Shown: one piece after another, positions 5,138-11,655 of the stretch | Layout of the letters: each line of letters begins with the position of its first letter | Position numbering within the stretch: position 1 is the stretch's first letter | Source: DATLGD01 sp035540755 | Lineage (GTDB): Bacteria; Actinomycetota; Actinomycetes; Mycobacteriales; SCTD01 | Direction of reading: 5' to 3' | Assembly (NCBI GenBank): GCA_035540755.1 | Contig: DATLGD010000215.1 | Location: 1 to 11,655 of the forward strand | DNA length: 11,655 nucleotides | Translations under genes and position numbers: made by a program | The notes under the pieces: generated by a model | The model's database searches: none | Told to the model about the DNA's origin: nothing | What the model saw: the letters and a program-made list of their open reading frames with translations, nothing else

Positions 5138-6733
5138 CTAGAAGAACTCCTGCGGGGAGTAGACGCCCCAGACCTCGCGCAGCGCGCCGCACACCTCGCC
5201 GACGGTGGCCAGCTCGCGCAGCGCCTCCTTCATCGGGAACAGGACGTTCTCGCCGCTCTCCGCCGCGGCCTTGACCGCGGCCAGGTGCCGCTCGACGGCG
5301 GCCGAGTCGCGCCCGGCCCGCAGCGCCTCCAGGCGGGAGCGCTGGTCGGCCTCGATCGAGGGGTCGACGCGCAGCGGCTCGTAGCGCTCCTCGGTCTCGG
5401 AGCGGAACCGGTTGAGGCCGACCACGACGCGCTCGCCGCTGTCGATGCCCTTGGCGACCTCGTAGGCCGACCGCTCGATCTCGGTCTTCTGGAAGCCCTT
5501 CTCGATGGCGGCGACCGCGCCGCCGAGCTCCTCCACCTTCGCCATGAGCTCCCGGGCGCCCCGCTCCACCTCGTCGGTCATCGCCTCGACGACGTAGGAG
5601 CCGGCGAACGGGTCGACGGTCGCGGGAACGTCGGTCTCGTAGGCGAGCACCTGCTGGGTGCGCAGGGCCAGGGTCGCCGCCTTCACCGTCGGCAGCGCGA
5701 TCGCCTCGTCGTAGGAGTTCGTGTGCAGCGACTGCGTGCCGCCCAGCACCGCGGCCAAGCCCTGCACGGCGACCCGGATGAGGTTGACCTCGGGCTGCTG
5801 GGCGGTGAGCTGGACCCCGGCGGTCTGGGTGTGGAAGCGCAGCATCATCGACTTGGGGTTCTTCGCCCCGAACTCGTCGCGCATGACCTGGGCCCAGATC
5901 CGCCGGGCGGCCCGGAACTTCGCGACCTCCTCGAGGAAGGCCGTGCGCGAGACGAAGAAGAAGGCCAGCCGCGGCGCGAAGTCGTCGACGTCGAGCCCGG
6001 CCTTGATCGCCGCCCGCACGTACTCGACGCCGTCGGCGAGGGTGAAGGCCACCTCCTCGACGGGCGTGGCCCCGGCCTCGGCCATGTGGTAGCCGGAGAT
6101 GGAGATCGTGTTCCAGCGGGGCAGCTCGGTCTTGCAGTAGGCGAAGATGTCGGTGATCAGCCGCAGGGAGTGGGCCGGCGGGTAGATGTAGGTGCCCCGA
6201 GCGATGTACTCCTTCAGCACGTCGTTCTGGATCGTCCCGGTGATCTTCTCCTTCGGGACGCCCTGCTCCTCGGCCACCAGCTGGTACATCAGCAGCAGCA
6301 GGGCCGCCGGCGCGTTGATGGTCATCGACGTCGAGACCTCGCCCAGCGGGATCGAGTCGAACAGCACCCGCATGTCGTCGAGCGAGTCGATCGCGACGCC
6401 GACCTTGCCGACCTCGCCGTGCGCGACCGGGTCGTCGGAGTCGTAGCCCATCTGGGTCGGCAGGTCGAAGGCCACCGACAGGCCACCGGTGCCCTGGGCC
6501 ACCAGGTGCCGGTACCGCTCGTTGCTCTCCTTCGCGGTGCCGAAGCCGGCGTACTGGCGCATCGTCCAGGGCCGGCCGGTGTACATGCTCGGGTAGACCC
6601 CGCGCGTGTACGGGTACTCGCCCGGCGCGCCGAGGCGACTGGGCAGGTCGTCGGCGACGTCGTCAGGGCCGTAGACCGGCAGGATCGGGAAGCCGCTCTC
6701 GGACGGACGTCCGGACTCCGACGCGCGGGCCAC
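5138..6733 (-). CDS. Acyl-CoA (methylmalonyl-CoA-type) mutase large subunit without B12 domain
   Basis: A 531-residue TIM-barrel catalytic subunit of an adenosylcobalamin-dependent acyl-CoA mutase, which interconverts methylmalonyl-CoA and succinyl-CoA or related pairs. Visible: TRGVYPSMYTGRPWTMRQYAG (44-63), the AFDLPTQMGYDSD segment, QNDVLKEYIARGTY, ISGYHMAEAGAT, and C-terminal barrel motifs FAGSYVVE and GLNRF. With a constant offset of 28 from P. shermanii numbering, Y61, R179 and H216 match Y89, R207 and H244. These are methylmalonyl-CoA residues; isobutyryl-CoA mutase has Phe and Gln at the first two. The protein ends at EVWGVYSPQEFF, where one-chain mutases continue into the cobalamin-binding domain; no DxHxxG motif exists. 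It should need a separate small B12 subunit, not seen here. The GTG start has a strong SD, GAGAGGAG (6739-6746), 5 nt away. Confidence 0.9.
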   Translation of the reverse strand: MARASESGRPSESGFPILPVYGPDDVADDLPSRLGAPGEYPYTRGVYPSMYTGRPWTMRQYAGFGTAKESNERYRHLVAQGTGGLSVAFDLPTQMGYDSDDPVAHGEVGKVGVAIDSLDDMRVLFDSIPLGEVSTSMTINAPAALLLLMYQLVAEEQGVPKEKITGTIQNDVLKEYIARGTYIYPPAHSLRLITDIFAYCKTELPRWNTISISGYHMAEAGATPVEEVAFTLADGVEYVRAAIKAGLDVDDFAPRLAFFFVSRTAFLEEVAKFRAARRIWAQVMRDEFGAKNPKSMMLRFHTQTAGVQLTAQQPEVNLIRVAVQGLAAVLGGTQSLHTNSYDEAIALPTVKAATLALRTQQVLAYETDVPATVDPFAGSYVVEAMTDEVERGARELMAKVEELGGAVAAIEKGFQKTEIERSAYEVAKGIDSGERVVVGLNRFRSETEERYEPLRVDPSIEADQRSRLEALRAGRDSAAVERHLAAVKAAAESGENVLFPMKEALRELATVGEVCGALREVWGVYSPQEFF

Positions 6734-6769
6734 GGCGGCTCCTCTCGGCTGCGGACAGGGACGGGCCCG

Positions 6770-6775
6770 ATGCTA
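6770..6775 (-). promoter_or_regulatory. Candidate -10 element (TAGCAT) for the mutase gene
   Basis: On the minus strand TAGCAT fits TANNNT. It would start transcription near 6763, giving a leader of about 30 nt that includes the strong GAGAGGAG ribosome-binding site. The -35 region is poor. It lies in the 106-bp divergent gap shared with the kinase gene. Confidence 0.4.
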
Positions 6776-6827
6776 GGGGGCGACAGCAGGCCGGGCAGGC
6801 ACCGGGTGAGGTGCGCGGACGAAGGGG

Positions 6828-6833
6828 TAGGTC
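6828..6833 (+). promoter_or_regulatory. Weak -10-like element (TAGGTC) before the kinase gene
   Basis: TAGGTC lies at -12 to -7 relative to the GTG at 6840. This matches the spacing seen before the ligase gene, but the last base departs from TANNNT. AAGGGG at 6822-6827 could instead act as a distant ribosome-binding site. Confidence 0.25.
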
Positions 6834-6839
6834 GCGCTC

Positions 6840-8537
6840 GTGGACAGGTCTCCGGCTCCCGGGACCACCGACGGCGCCCGCGTCGTCGCGGGCCGGTACA
6901 CCCTGCTCGCGCCGCTGGGCTCAGGCGGCATGGGCACCGTCTGGCGGGCCCGCGACGGCGTCCTCGGCCGCGAGGTGGCGGTCAAGGAGGTCGTCTTCCC
7001 GCACGGCCTGGCCGACCAGGACCGCGACGTCCTGCGCGAGCGCACCCGGCGCGAGGCGCGCGCCGCCGCCCGGCTGGACCACCCGAGCGCCGTCACGGTC
7101 TACGACGTCGTGGAGGAGGGCGGCGTCCCCTACCTCGTCATGGAGCTGGTGGAGGCCCGGACGCTCGCCGACGTCGTGCGCAGGGACGGCCCGCTGAGCC
7201 CCGCGCGGGCCGGCGAGGTGGGCCTGGCCGTCCTCGGTGCGCTGCAGGCCGCGCACCGGCAGGGGATCGTCCACCGCGACGTCAAGCCCGGCAACGTGCT
7301 GCTCTGCACGGACGACGACACCGGCATGCGGCGCGTGGTGCTCACCGACTTCGGCATCGCGACGTCGTCCGGCGACGCCAGCATCACCAGCACCGGGCTG
7401 CTGCTCGGCTCACCGTCCTACATCGCGCCCGAGCGGGCCCGCGGCAAGTCGCCGGGTCCCTCCTCGGACCTGTGGTCGCTCGGCGCGACGCTGTTCACCG
7501 CGGTCGAGGGCCGGCCGCCCTACGACGCCGGGGACCCGGTCGCCACGGTCACCGCCGTGGTCACGGGCGAGCACGCGCCCTTCGTCGCCGCGGGCCCGCT
7601 CGAGCCGGTGATCACCGGCCTGCTCGAGCGCGACCCTCAGCAGCGGCTCGACGCCGACTCCGCCCGCGTCATGCTCGAGCAGGTCGTCCGTGGCGCCGAC
7701 GCCGGGCCCCCTCCGGCTGCACGTCCGGCCGCACGGCCGGCGCCGGTGCAGCGCGCCGGCCGCACCACCGCGATGGACGCGCAGGCGGTGCGGAACGGCG
7801 TCGCGCAGGCCGAGGACCCGGCTCCCACCGCCCGGCCGGGCCTCGCCCGGCCCGCGCCTCCTCGGTCGGGTCGCCGGAGGCCTTCTCGGTCGGGTCGCCG
7901 GAGGGCAGCCCTGCCGGCGCTGCTGGCCGCCGTGGTCTTCCTGCTCGTCACCGTGGGCGGCGGCCTGGCCCTGCTGACCGGCGGCTCGCCGGGCGGCGAC
8001 CCGGGCACCGCGGCGCCGTCGCCGACCGCCCCTGCGGACGAGCCGACCGACGGGCCGACCGGGACGGGCGCGCCCGAGGAGCCGGACGGCGAGCGGCCCG
8101 ACGGCGTCCCGGCCGACTGGGTGGCCTGGACCCACCCGGACGAGGGCTGGACGCTGTTCCACCCGGCGTCGTACGAGGTGAGCTCGCGCAACGGCCTCAC
8201 CCAGTTCCGGGACGAGAGCACCCGCTTCACGCTGCGGGTCGACGGCGACGTCGCCGGCGACTCCCCGCTGGCCGTGGAGCAGCAGGTGGCGGCCGCCTTC
8301 GCCGACGCCCTGGGCGGGTTCACCCAGATCCGGCTCGAGCCGGTGGACGGGCCGGGCGAGGAGGCCGCGGAGCTCGAGTTCACCTACAGCGACAGCGGCG
8401 CCGACCTGCGCGCGCTGCACCGGGCGTTCGTCGCCGACGGCCGGACCTACACGCTGTGGTGGCAGACCACCGCGGACCGGTTCGAGGAGAGCCGCGCCGA
8501 GTTCGAGCGCCTGGCCGGCGCGCTCGTCCCTGCCTGA
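6840..8537 (+). CDS. Transmembrane Ser/Thr protein kinase (PknB-like) with non-PASTA ectodomain
   Basis: A 565-residue receptor-type kinase. The cytoplasmic kinase domain (about 15-285) is complete: glycine loop GSGGMGTVW (27-35), catalytic lysine K49 in VAVKEV, HRDVKPGN with D147 and K149, DFGIA with D170, a Ser/Thr-rich activation loop (SITST) and SPSYIAPE. A Pro/Ala/Arg-rich juxtamembrane linker of about 70 residues ends in a duplicated RSGRRRPS unit. One membrane helix lies at about 356-379. Outside the cell are a Pro/Thr/Gly/Asp-rich stalk and an approximately 150-residue domain beginning near WVAWTHPDEGWTLFHP. That domain has no PASTA repeats; it may be a PsbP/LpqN-like fold, but this is only a guess. 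The GTG start is the first in frame and lies 18 residues before GRYTLL. Divergent from the mutase and upstream of sdh; no substrate can be named. Confidence 0.9.
   Translation: MDRSPAPGTTDGARVVAGRYTLLAPLGSGGMGTVWRARDGVLGREVAVKEVVFPHGLADQDRDVLRERTRREARAAARLDHPSAVTVYDVVEEGGVPYLVMELVEARTLADVVRRDGPLSPARAGEVGLAVLGALQAAHRQGIVHRDVKPGNVLLCTDDDTGMRRVVLTDFGIATSSGDASITSTGLLLGSPSYIAPERARGKSPGPSSDLWSLGATLFTAVEGRPPYDAGDPVATVTAVVTGEHAPFVAAGPLEPVITGLLERDPQQRLDADSARVMLEQVVRGADAGPPPAARPAARPAPVQRAGRTTAMDAQAVRNGVAQAEDPAPTARPGLARPAPPRSGRRRPSRSGRRRAALPALLAAVVFLLVTVGGGLALLTGGSPGGDPGTAAPSPTAPADEPTDGPTGTGAPEEPDGERPDGVPADWVAWTHPDEGWTLFHPASYEVSSRNGLTQFRDESTRFTLRVDGDVAGDSPLAVEQQVAAAFADALGGFTQIRLEPVDGPGEEAAELEFTYSDSGADLRALHRAFVADGRTYTLWWQTTADRFEESRAEFERLAGALVPA
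7861..7904 (+). repeat. Tandem duplication, 24-bp period, in the kinase juxtamembrane region
   Basis: The 20-bp string CTCGGTCGGGTCGCCGGAGG occurs identically at 7861-7880 and 7885-7904. The 24-bp period keeps frame and encodes two copies of the basic octapeptide RSGRRRPS (the second partial), immediately before the membrane helix. It is probably a slippage duplication adding positive charge at the inner membrane face. Confidence 0.85.
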
Positions 8538-8613
8538 GCCGGTCGCGGGCGGGCCTCCCGGGGATGAGTCCTGTGTCACGTGGTCCCGCCGTGCCGCGGG
8601 CATCGGCCGTCGT

Positions 8614-8619
8614 TAGTCT
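8614..8619 (+). promoter_or_regulatory. Candidate -10 element (TAGTCT) for the sdhCDAB operon
   Basis: TAGTCT lies in the 173-bp gap 8538-8710 between the kinase stop and sdhC. It predicts a start near 8626 and a leader of about 85 nt ending in the AGGAGG ribosome-binding site. No -35 match is seen. A CACGTG palindrome at 8577-8582, about 32 bp upstream, could be an operator, but six bases are too few to be sure. No small gene or clear terminator is visible in the gap. Confidence 0.45.
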
Positions 8620-8694
8620 TGAGCGGCCGGTCCCAGCCCTGTCGTGCTGACCCCCTGCACGCCACTGACCGGCGTCGAGACGCTCGACACCGTC

Positions 8695-8700
8695 AGGAGG
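8695..8700 (+). promoter_or_regulatory. Ribosome-binding site of sdhC
   Basis: A perfect AGGAGG, 10 nt before the GTG at 8711. It fixes that GTG as the sdhC start, the spacing being slightly long. Confidence 0.7.
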
Positions 8701-8710
8701 CGCTCTTCCC

Positions 8711-9103
8711 GTGCAGGCACCAGCAGGCACGCTCTACCGCGGCCGTGAGGGGATGTGGACCTGGGTGGCGCACCGCGTCACCGGGGTCCTGATCTTCTTC
8801 TTCCTGTTCGCGCACGTGCTCGACACCGCGCTCGTGCGGGTCTCACCCGACTCGTACAACCGGATCATGGACACCTACAAGACGCCGCTGGTCAACGTCA
8901 TGGAGGTCGGCCTCGTCGGCGCGGTCCTCTACCACGCGCTGAACGGCCTGCGGGTGATGGCGATCGACTTCTGGAGCAAGGGCACCCGCTACCAGAAGCA
9001 GATGAGCTACGTCGTCGTCGCCGTCGTCCTGCTGGTCATGATCCCCGGCACGTACTACATGGTCGAGCACACCGCCCGCGAGGTCTTCGGGAGCACGCCG
9101 TGA
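8711..9103 (+). CDS. sdhC: Succinate dehydrogenase cytochrome b556 subunit (SdhC)
   Basis: A 130-residue membrane anchor of complex II carrying heme b and part of the quinone site. Three membrane helices are visible at about 20-42, 61-85 and 96-116. The first begins WVAHRVTG (R22, T24), the usual quinone-site motif, and contains H35. The second ends in YHALNGLRVMAIDFW with H75, the classic SdhC heme-ligand motif. Starts at GTG with AGGAGG upstream. Its TGA overlaps the next start as GTGA, so sdhD translation is coupled. First gene of sdhCDAB. Confidence 0.92.
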   Translation: MQAPAGTLYRGREGMWTWVAHRVTGVLIFFFLFAHVLDTALVRVSPDSYNRIMDTYKTPLVNVMEVGLVGAVLYHALNGLRVMAIDFWSKGTRYQKQMSYVVVAVVLLVMIPGTYYMVEHTAREVFGSTP

Positions 9104-9573
9104 CCGCACCCACGCAGGAGACAGCCAACGCCGGCTCGCTGCAGCAGCCGGACAACCAGGACCGCCTGGTGATCGAGGCGCCCCGCGCGCGCCGCAAGCG
9201 CCCGTCCGGGATGACGTCCAAGACCAACTTCGAGATGTACGCGTGGGTGTTCATGCGCGTCTCGGGCCTGTTCCTCGTCGTGCTGGTGCTCGGCCACCTG
9301 CTGATCATGAACATCCTCGACGGCGGCGTGCAGCGCATCAACTTCGCCTTCGTCGCCGGCCGCTGGGCGTCGCCGTTCTGGCAGACCTGGGACCTGCTGC
9401 AGCTGTGGCTCGCCATGCTGCACGGCACCAACGGCATGCGCACGATCGTCAACGACTACGCGCAGCGCGACGGCACCCGGTTCTGGCTCAAGATGCTGCT
9501 CTACACGAGCTCGTTCCTCATCCTCGTCCTGGGCACGCTGGTGATCTTCACCTTCGACCCGAACCTCACGTAG
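9100..9573 (+). CDS. sdhD: Succinate dehydrogenase hydrophobic membrane anchor subunit (SdhD)
   Basis: A 157-residue second membrane anchor of complex II. An N-terminal hydrophilic tail of about 40 residues, with a basic ARRKRP patch, precedes three membrane helices (about 48-71, 92-113 and 130-153). Helix 1 contains RVSG and H66; the second helix ends in LHGTNGMR with H108. These mirror the SdhC histidine motifs. GTG at 9100 was chosen because of the 4-bp GTGA overlap with sdhC, and reading further upstream only gives antisense-like sequence inside sdhC. ATG at 9211 (M38) is an alternative start that would remove the tail. Confidence 0.9.
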   Translation: MTAPTQETANAGSLQQPDNQDRLVIEAPRARRKRPSGMTSKTNFEMYAWVFMRVSGLFLVVLVLGHLLIMNILDGGVQRINFAFVAGRWASPFWQTWDLLQLWLAMLHGTNGMRTIVNDYAQRDGTRFWLKMLLYTSSFLILVLGTLVIFTFDPNLT

Positions 9574-9576
9574 GAG
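9571..9576 (+). promoter_or_regulatory. sdhA ribosome-binding site overlapping the sdhD stop
   Basis: TAGGAG contains both the sdhD stop (TAG, 9571-9573) and an AGGAG ribosome-binding site 7 nt before the sdhA ATG. This is typical of tight coupling in the operon. Confidence 0.6.
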
Positions 9577-9583
9577 CCGGCTC

Positions 9584-11314
9584 ATGGTGCAGTTCCACCG
9601 CTACGACACCGTCATCGTCGGCGCCGGCGGCGCCGGCATGCGCGCCGCCCTCGAGGCCGGCAAGCGCTCCCGCACCGCGGTGCTGACGAAGCTCTACCCG
9701 ACCCGGTCCCACACCGGCGCGGCGCAGGGCGGCATGTGCGCGGCCCTCGCCAACGTCGAGGAGGACAACTGGGAGTGGCACACCTTCGACACGGTCAAGG
9801 GCGGCGACTACCTGGTCGACCAGGACGCCGCCGAGGTGATGTGCAAGGAGGCCATCGACGCCGTCCTCGACCTCGAGAAGATGGGGCTGCCGTTCAACCG
9901 CACCCCCGAGGGCCGCATCGACCAGCGCCGGTTCGGCGGGCACACCCGCAACCACGGCGAGGCGGCCGTGCGCCGGTCGTGCTTCGCCGCCGACCGCACC
10001 GGCCACATGATCCTGCAGACGCTCTACCAGCAGTGCGTCAAGGAGAACATCGACTTCTTCAACGAGTTCTACGTCCTCGACCTGCTCATGAACGAGGGGA
10101 AGACGGCCGGCGTCGTCGCCTACGAGCTGGCCACCGGCGAGATCCACGTCGTCCAGGCCAAGGCGGTGCTGTTCGCCACCGGCGGCTTCGGCAAGGTCTT
10201 CAAGGTCACCTCGAACGCGCACACCCTCACCGGCGACGGCATGGGCATCGTGTGGCGCAAGGGCCTGCCGCTGGAGGACATGGAGTTCTTCCAGTTCCAC
10301 CCGACCGGCATCTGGAAGATGGGCATCCTGCTCACCGAGGGGGCGCGCGGAGAGGGCGGAATCCTCCGCAACAAGGACGGTGAGCGCTTCATGGAGCGCT
10401 ACGCCCCCACCATCAAGGACCTCGCGCCGCGCGACATGGTCGCCCGCGCCATCTACACCGAGATCCGCCAGGGCCGCGGCTGCGGACCGAACGGCGACCA
10501 CGTGCTGCTCGACCTCACCCACCTGCCACCGGAGCAGCTCGACGCCAAGCTGCCCGACATCACCGAGTTCGCGCGCACCTACCTCGGCATCGAGCCCTAC
10601 ACCGACCCGATCCCGATCCAGCCCACCGCGCACTACGCGATGGGCGGCGTGCCGACCAACGTCGACGCCCAGGTGCTGCGCAACAACACCGACGTCGTTC
10701 CCGGCCTGTTCGCCGCCGGCGAGGTCGCCTGCGTGTCCGTGCACGGCGCGAACCGCCTGGGCACGAACTCGCTGCTCGACATCAACGTCTTCGGGCGCCG
10801 CGGCGGCCTCTCGGCCGCGGCGTACGCCAACGAGAACGACTTCGTCGAGCTGCCGGCGGACCCGGCCAAGGACGTCGAGGAGCTGCTGCGGCTGCTGCGC
10901 GACGGCGGCGGCACGGAGTCCGTGGCGCAGATCCGGCACGAGCTGCAGGAGACGATGGACGCCAACGCGTCCGTCTACCGCACCGAGGCCACGCTCAAGC
11001 AGGCCGAGATCGACATCGCGGCGCTCAAGGACCGCTACTTGCGCATCGGGGTCGCCGACCGCGGCAAGCGCTACAACACCGAGCTGCTCGAGGCCGTCGA
11101 GCTGGGCTTCCTGCTCGACCTCGCCGAGTGCCTCGTGGTCTCGGCGCGCGCCCGCAACGAGTCGCGCGGCGGGCACTTCCGCGAGGACTACCCGAACCGC
11201 GACGACGTCAACTTCATGCGCCACACCATGGCGTACAAGGAAGGGGCGGAGATCCGGCTCGACTACAAGCCGGTGGTCCAGACCCGTTACCAGCCGATGG
11301 AGCGCAAGTACTGA
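9584..11314 (+). CDS. sdhA: Succinate dehydrogenase flavoprotein subunit (SdhA)
   Basis: A 576-residue catalytic subunit of complex II, oxidising succinate to fumarate on the cytoplasmic face. Visible: Rossmann GAGGAG (13-18); TRSHTGAAQGG with H43 as the covalent 8-alpha-FAD histidine; QFHPTG with H239; APRDM with R283, the proton-shuttle arginine (E. coli R286 equivalent); PTAHYAMGG with H350; and GANRLGTNSLLD with R391 for dicarboxylate binding. The C-terminal helical domain ends with the RYQPMERKY tail typical of SdhA. Length is normal. ATG at 9584 has a good SD; the in-frame GTG at 9587 is a less likely start. Its TGA stop shares one base with the sdhB ATG (TGATG). Confidence 0.97.
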   Translation: MVQFHRYDTVIVGAGGAGMRAALEAGKRSRTAVLTKLYPTRSHTGAAQGGMCAALANVEEDNWEWHTFDTVKGGDYLVDQDAAEVMCKEAIDAVLDLEKMGLPFNRTPEGRIDQRRFGGHTRNHGEAAVRRSCFAADRTGHMILQTLYQQCVKENIDFFNEFYVLDLLMNEGKTAGVVAYELATGEIHVVQAKAVLFATGGFGKVFKVTSNAHTLTGDGMGIVWRKGLPLEDMEFFQFHPTGIWKMGILLTEGARGEGGILRNKDGERFMERYAPTIKDLAPRDMVARAIYTEIRQGRGCGPNGDHVLLDLTHLPPEQLDAKLPDITEFARTYLGIEPYTDPIPIQPTAHYAMGGVPTNVDAQVLRNNTDVVPGLFAAGEVACVSVHGANRLGTNSLLDINVFGRRGGLSAAAYANENDFVELPADPAKDVEELLRLLRDGGGTESVAQIRHELQETMDANASVYRTEATLKQAEIDIAALKDRYLRIGVADRGKRYNTELLEAVELGFLLDLAECLVVSARARNESRGGHFREDYPNRDDVNFMRHTMAYKEGAEIRLDYKPVVQTRYQPMERKY

Positions 11315-11655
11315 TGACGGTGGTCGAAGAGCGTCCCGCGGGCGAGCAGTCGCCGGTCGAGGACCACAAGCGGGTCGTCACCCTGAAGATCCGCCGGTAC
11401 GACCCCGAGGTCGACCCGGACGCCAACTGGCAGGAGTTCCAGGTCCCCGTCGAGAAGGGCGACCGCCTGCTCGACGCCCTGCACCAGGTCAAGTGGTTCC
11501 AGGACGGCTCGCTGTCGTTCCGCCGCTCCTGCGCGCACGGCGTCTGCGGCTCCGACGCCATGCGCATCAACGGCGTCAACCGGCTGGCCTGCAAGGTCCT
11601 GGTCAAGGACCTCGGCGACACGATCCTCGTCGAGCCCATCAAGGGCCTGCCGGTC
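11314..11655 (+). CDS. sdhB: Succinate dehydrogenase iron-sulfur subunit (SdhB), 5' part only
   Basis: The first 114 codons of the electron-transfer subunit; the window edge cuts the gene, so the [3Fe-4S] and [4Fe-4S] domain is not seen. The [2Fe-2S] ferredoxin domain shows C73, C78, D81 and C93 (CAHGVCGSD, then LAC). Asp in the third position also occurs in E. coli SdhB, where many other homologues have Cys. The N-terminus MTVVEERPAGEQ is a short hydrophilic extension before the TLKIRRYDPEVDP strand. Starts at an ATG sharing its A with the sdhA TGA. Confidence 0.95.
   Translation, partial: MTVVEERPAGEQSPVEDHKRVVTLKIRRYDPEVDPDANWQEFQVPVEKGDRLLDALHQVKWFQDGSLSFRRSCAHGVCGSDAMRINGVNRLACKVLVKDLGDTILVEPIKGLPV

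Noticed and set aside
4088..8650. Open frame of 1520 codons on the plus strand spanning the ligase, mutase and kinase regions
   Set aside because: It is antisense to two motif-complete genes and out of frame with the kinase. The composition is Arg/Gly/Asp/His-rich with no domain; long spurious frames are expected at this GC content.
8564..8650. Possible 28-residue peptide upstream of sdhC, considered as an SdhF-like subunit
   Set aside because: The sequence (MSPVSRGPAVPRASAVV...) has no convincing membrane helix and overlaps the predicted sdh promoter; no ribosome-binding site is seen.
11529..11593. Loss of a [2Fe-2S] cysteine in SdhB (Asp81 where many homologues have Cys)
   Set aside because: E. 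coli SdhB has Asp at the same place, so this is a normal variant rather than a defect.

Overview
The window comes from a very GC-rich actinobacterium. Third codon positions are almost all G or C, GTG starts are frequent, and TANNNT-type -10 hexamers sit close to start codons. The gene content is Actinomycetia-like: an LpdA-type quinone reductase, a lipoprotein SodC, a PknB-like kinase and an sdhCDAB operon. A Geodermatophilaceae-like genome (Blastococcus, Geodermatophilus, Modestobacter) is my best guess from protein flavour, but this is inference. I see eleven genes, ten complete and one (sdhB) cut by the right edge. There is no tRNA, rRNA, CRISPR array, transposase or phage gene.

Left part (1-2620): an NAD(P)H-quinone reductase of the lipoamide-dehydrogenase superfamily (minus strand) is divergent from a lipoprotein Cu/Zn superoxide dismutase. 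The latter is followed after 11 bp by a small gamma-glutamylcyclotransferase-fold protein. A -10-like TAGTCT overlaps the sodC stop codon and could drive that small gene as a leaderless mRNA.

Middle (2640-6733, all minus): a GCS2/YbdK-type glutamate-cysteine-ligase-like enzyme and an M20-family amidohydrolase are joined by a 4-bp ATGA overlap, so they form one translationally coupled unit that converges on the cyclotransferase gene. Upstream lies a stand-alone acyl-CoA mutase large subunit. It has the methylmalonyl-CoA-type specificity residues but no cobalamin domain. An 11-bp-arm inverted repeat separates it from the ligase gene.

Right part (6840-11655, all plus): a transmembrane Ser/Thr protein kinase with a non-PASTA ectodomain is divergent from the mutase. 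After a 173-bp promoter-bearing gap comes the tightly packed sdhCDAB operon (GTGA overlap, SD over a stop codon, 1-nt overlap). SdhC and SdhD carry matching histidine patterns that fit a diheme succinate:menaquinone oxidoreductase.

From memory, the order lpdA, cyclotransferase-like protein, M20 amidohydrolase, then sdhCDAB matches the Mycobacterium tuberculosis Rv3303c-Rv3319 stretch, so most of this looks like conserved chromosomal backbone. I found no convincing wholly new system. The best leads are the ligase/amidohydrolase/cyclotransferase trio, the hybrid active site of the LpdA homologue, the shortened zinc loop of SodC, and the kinase ectodomain with its repeat-containing juxtamembrane segment.
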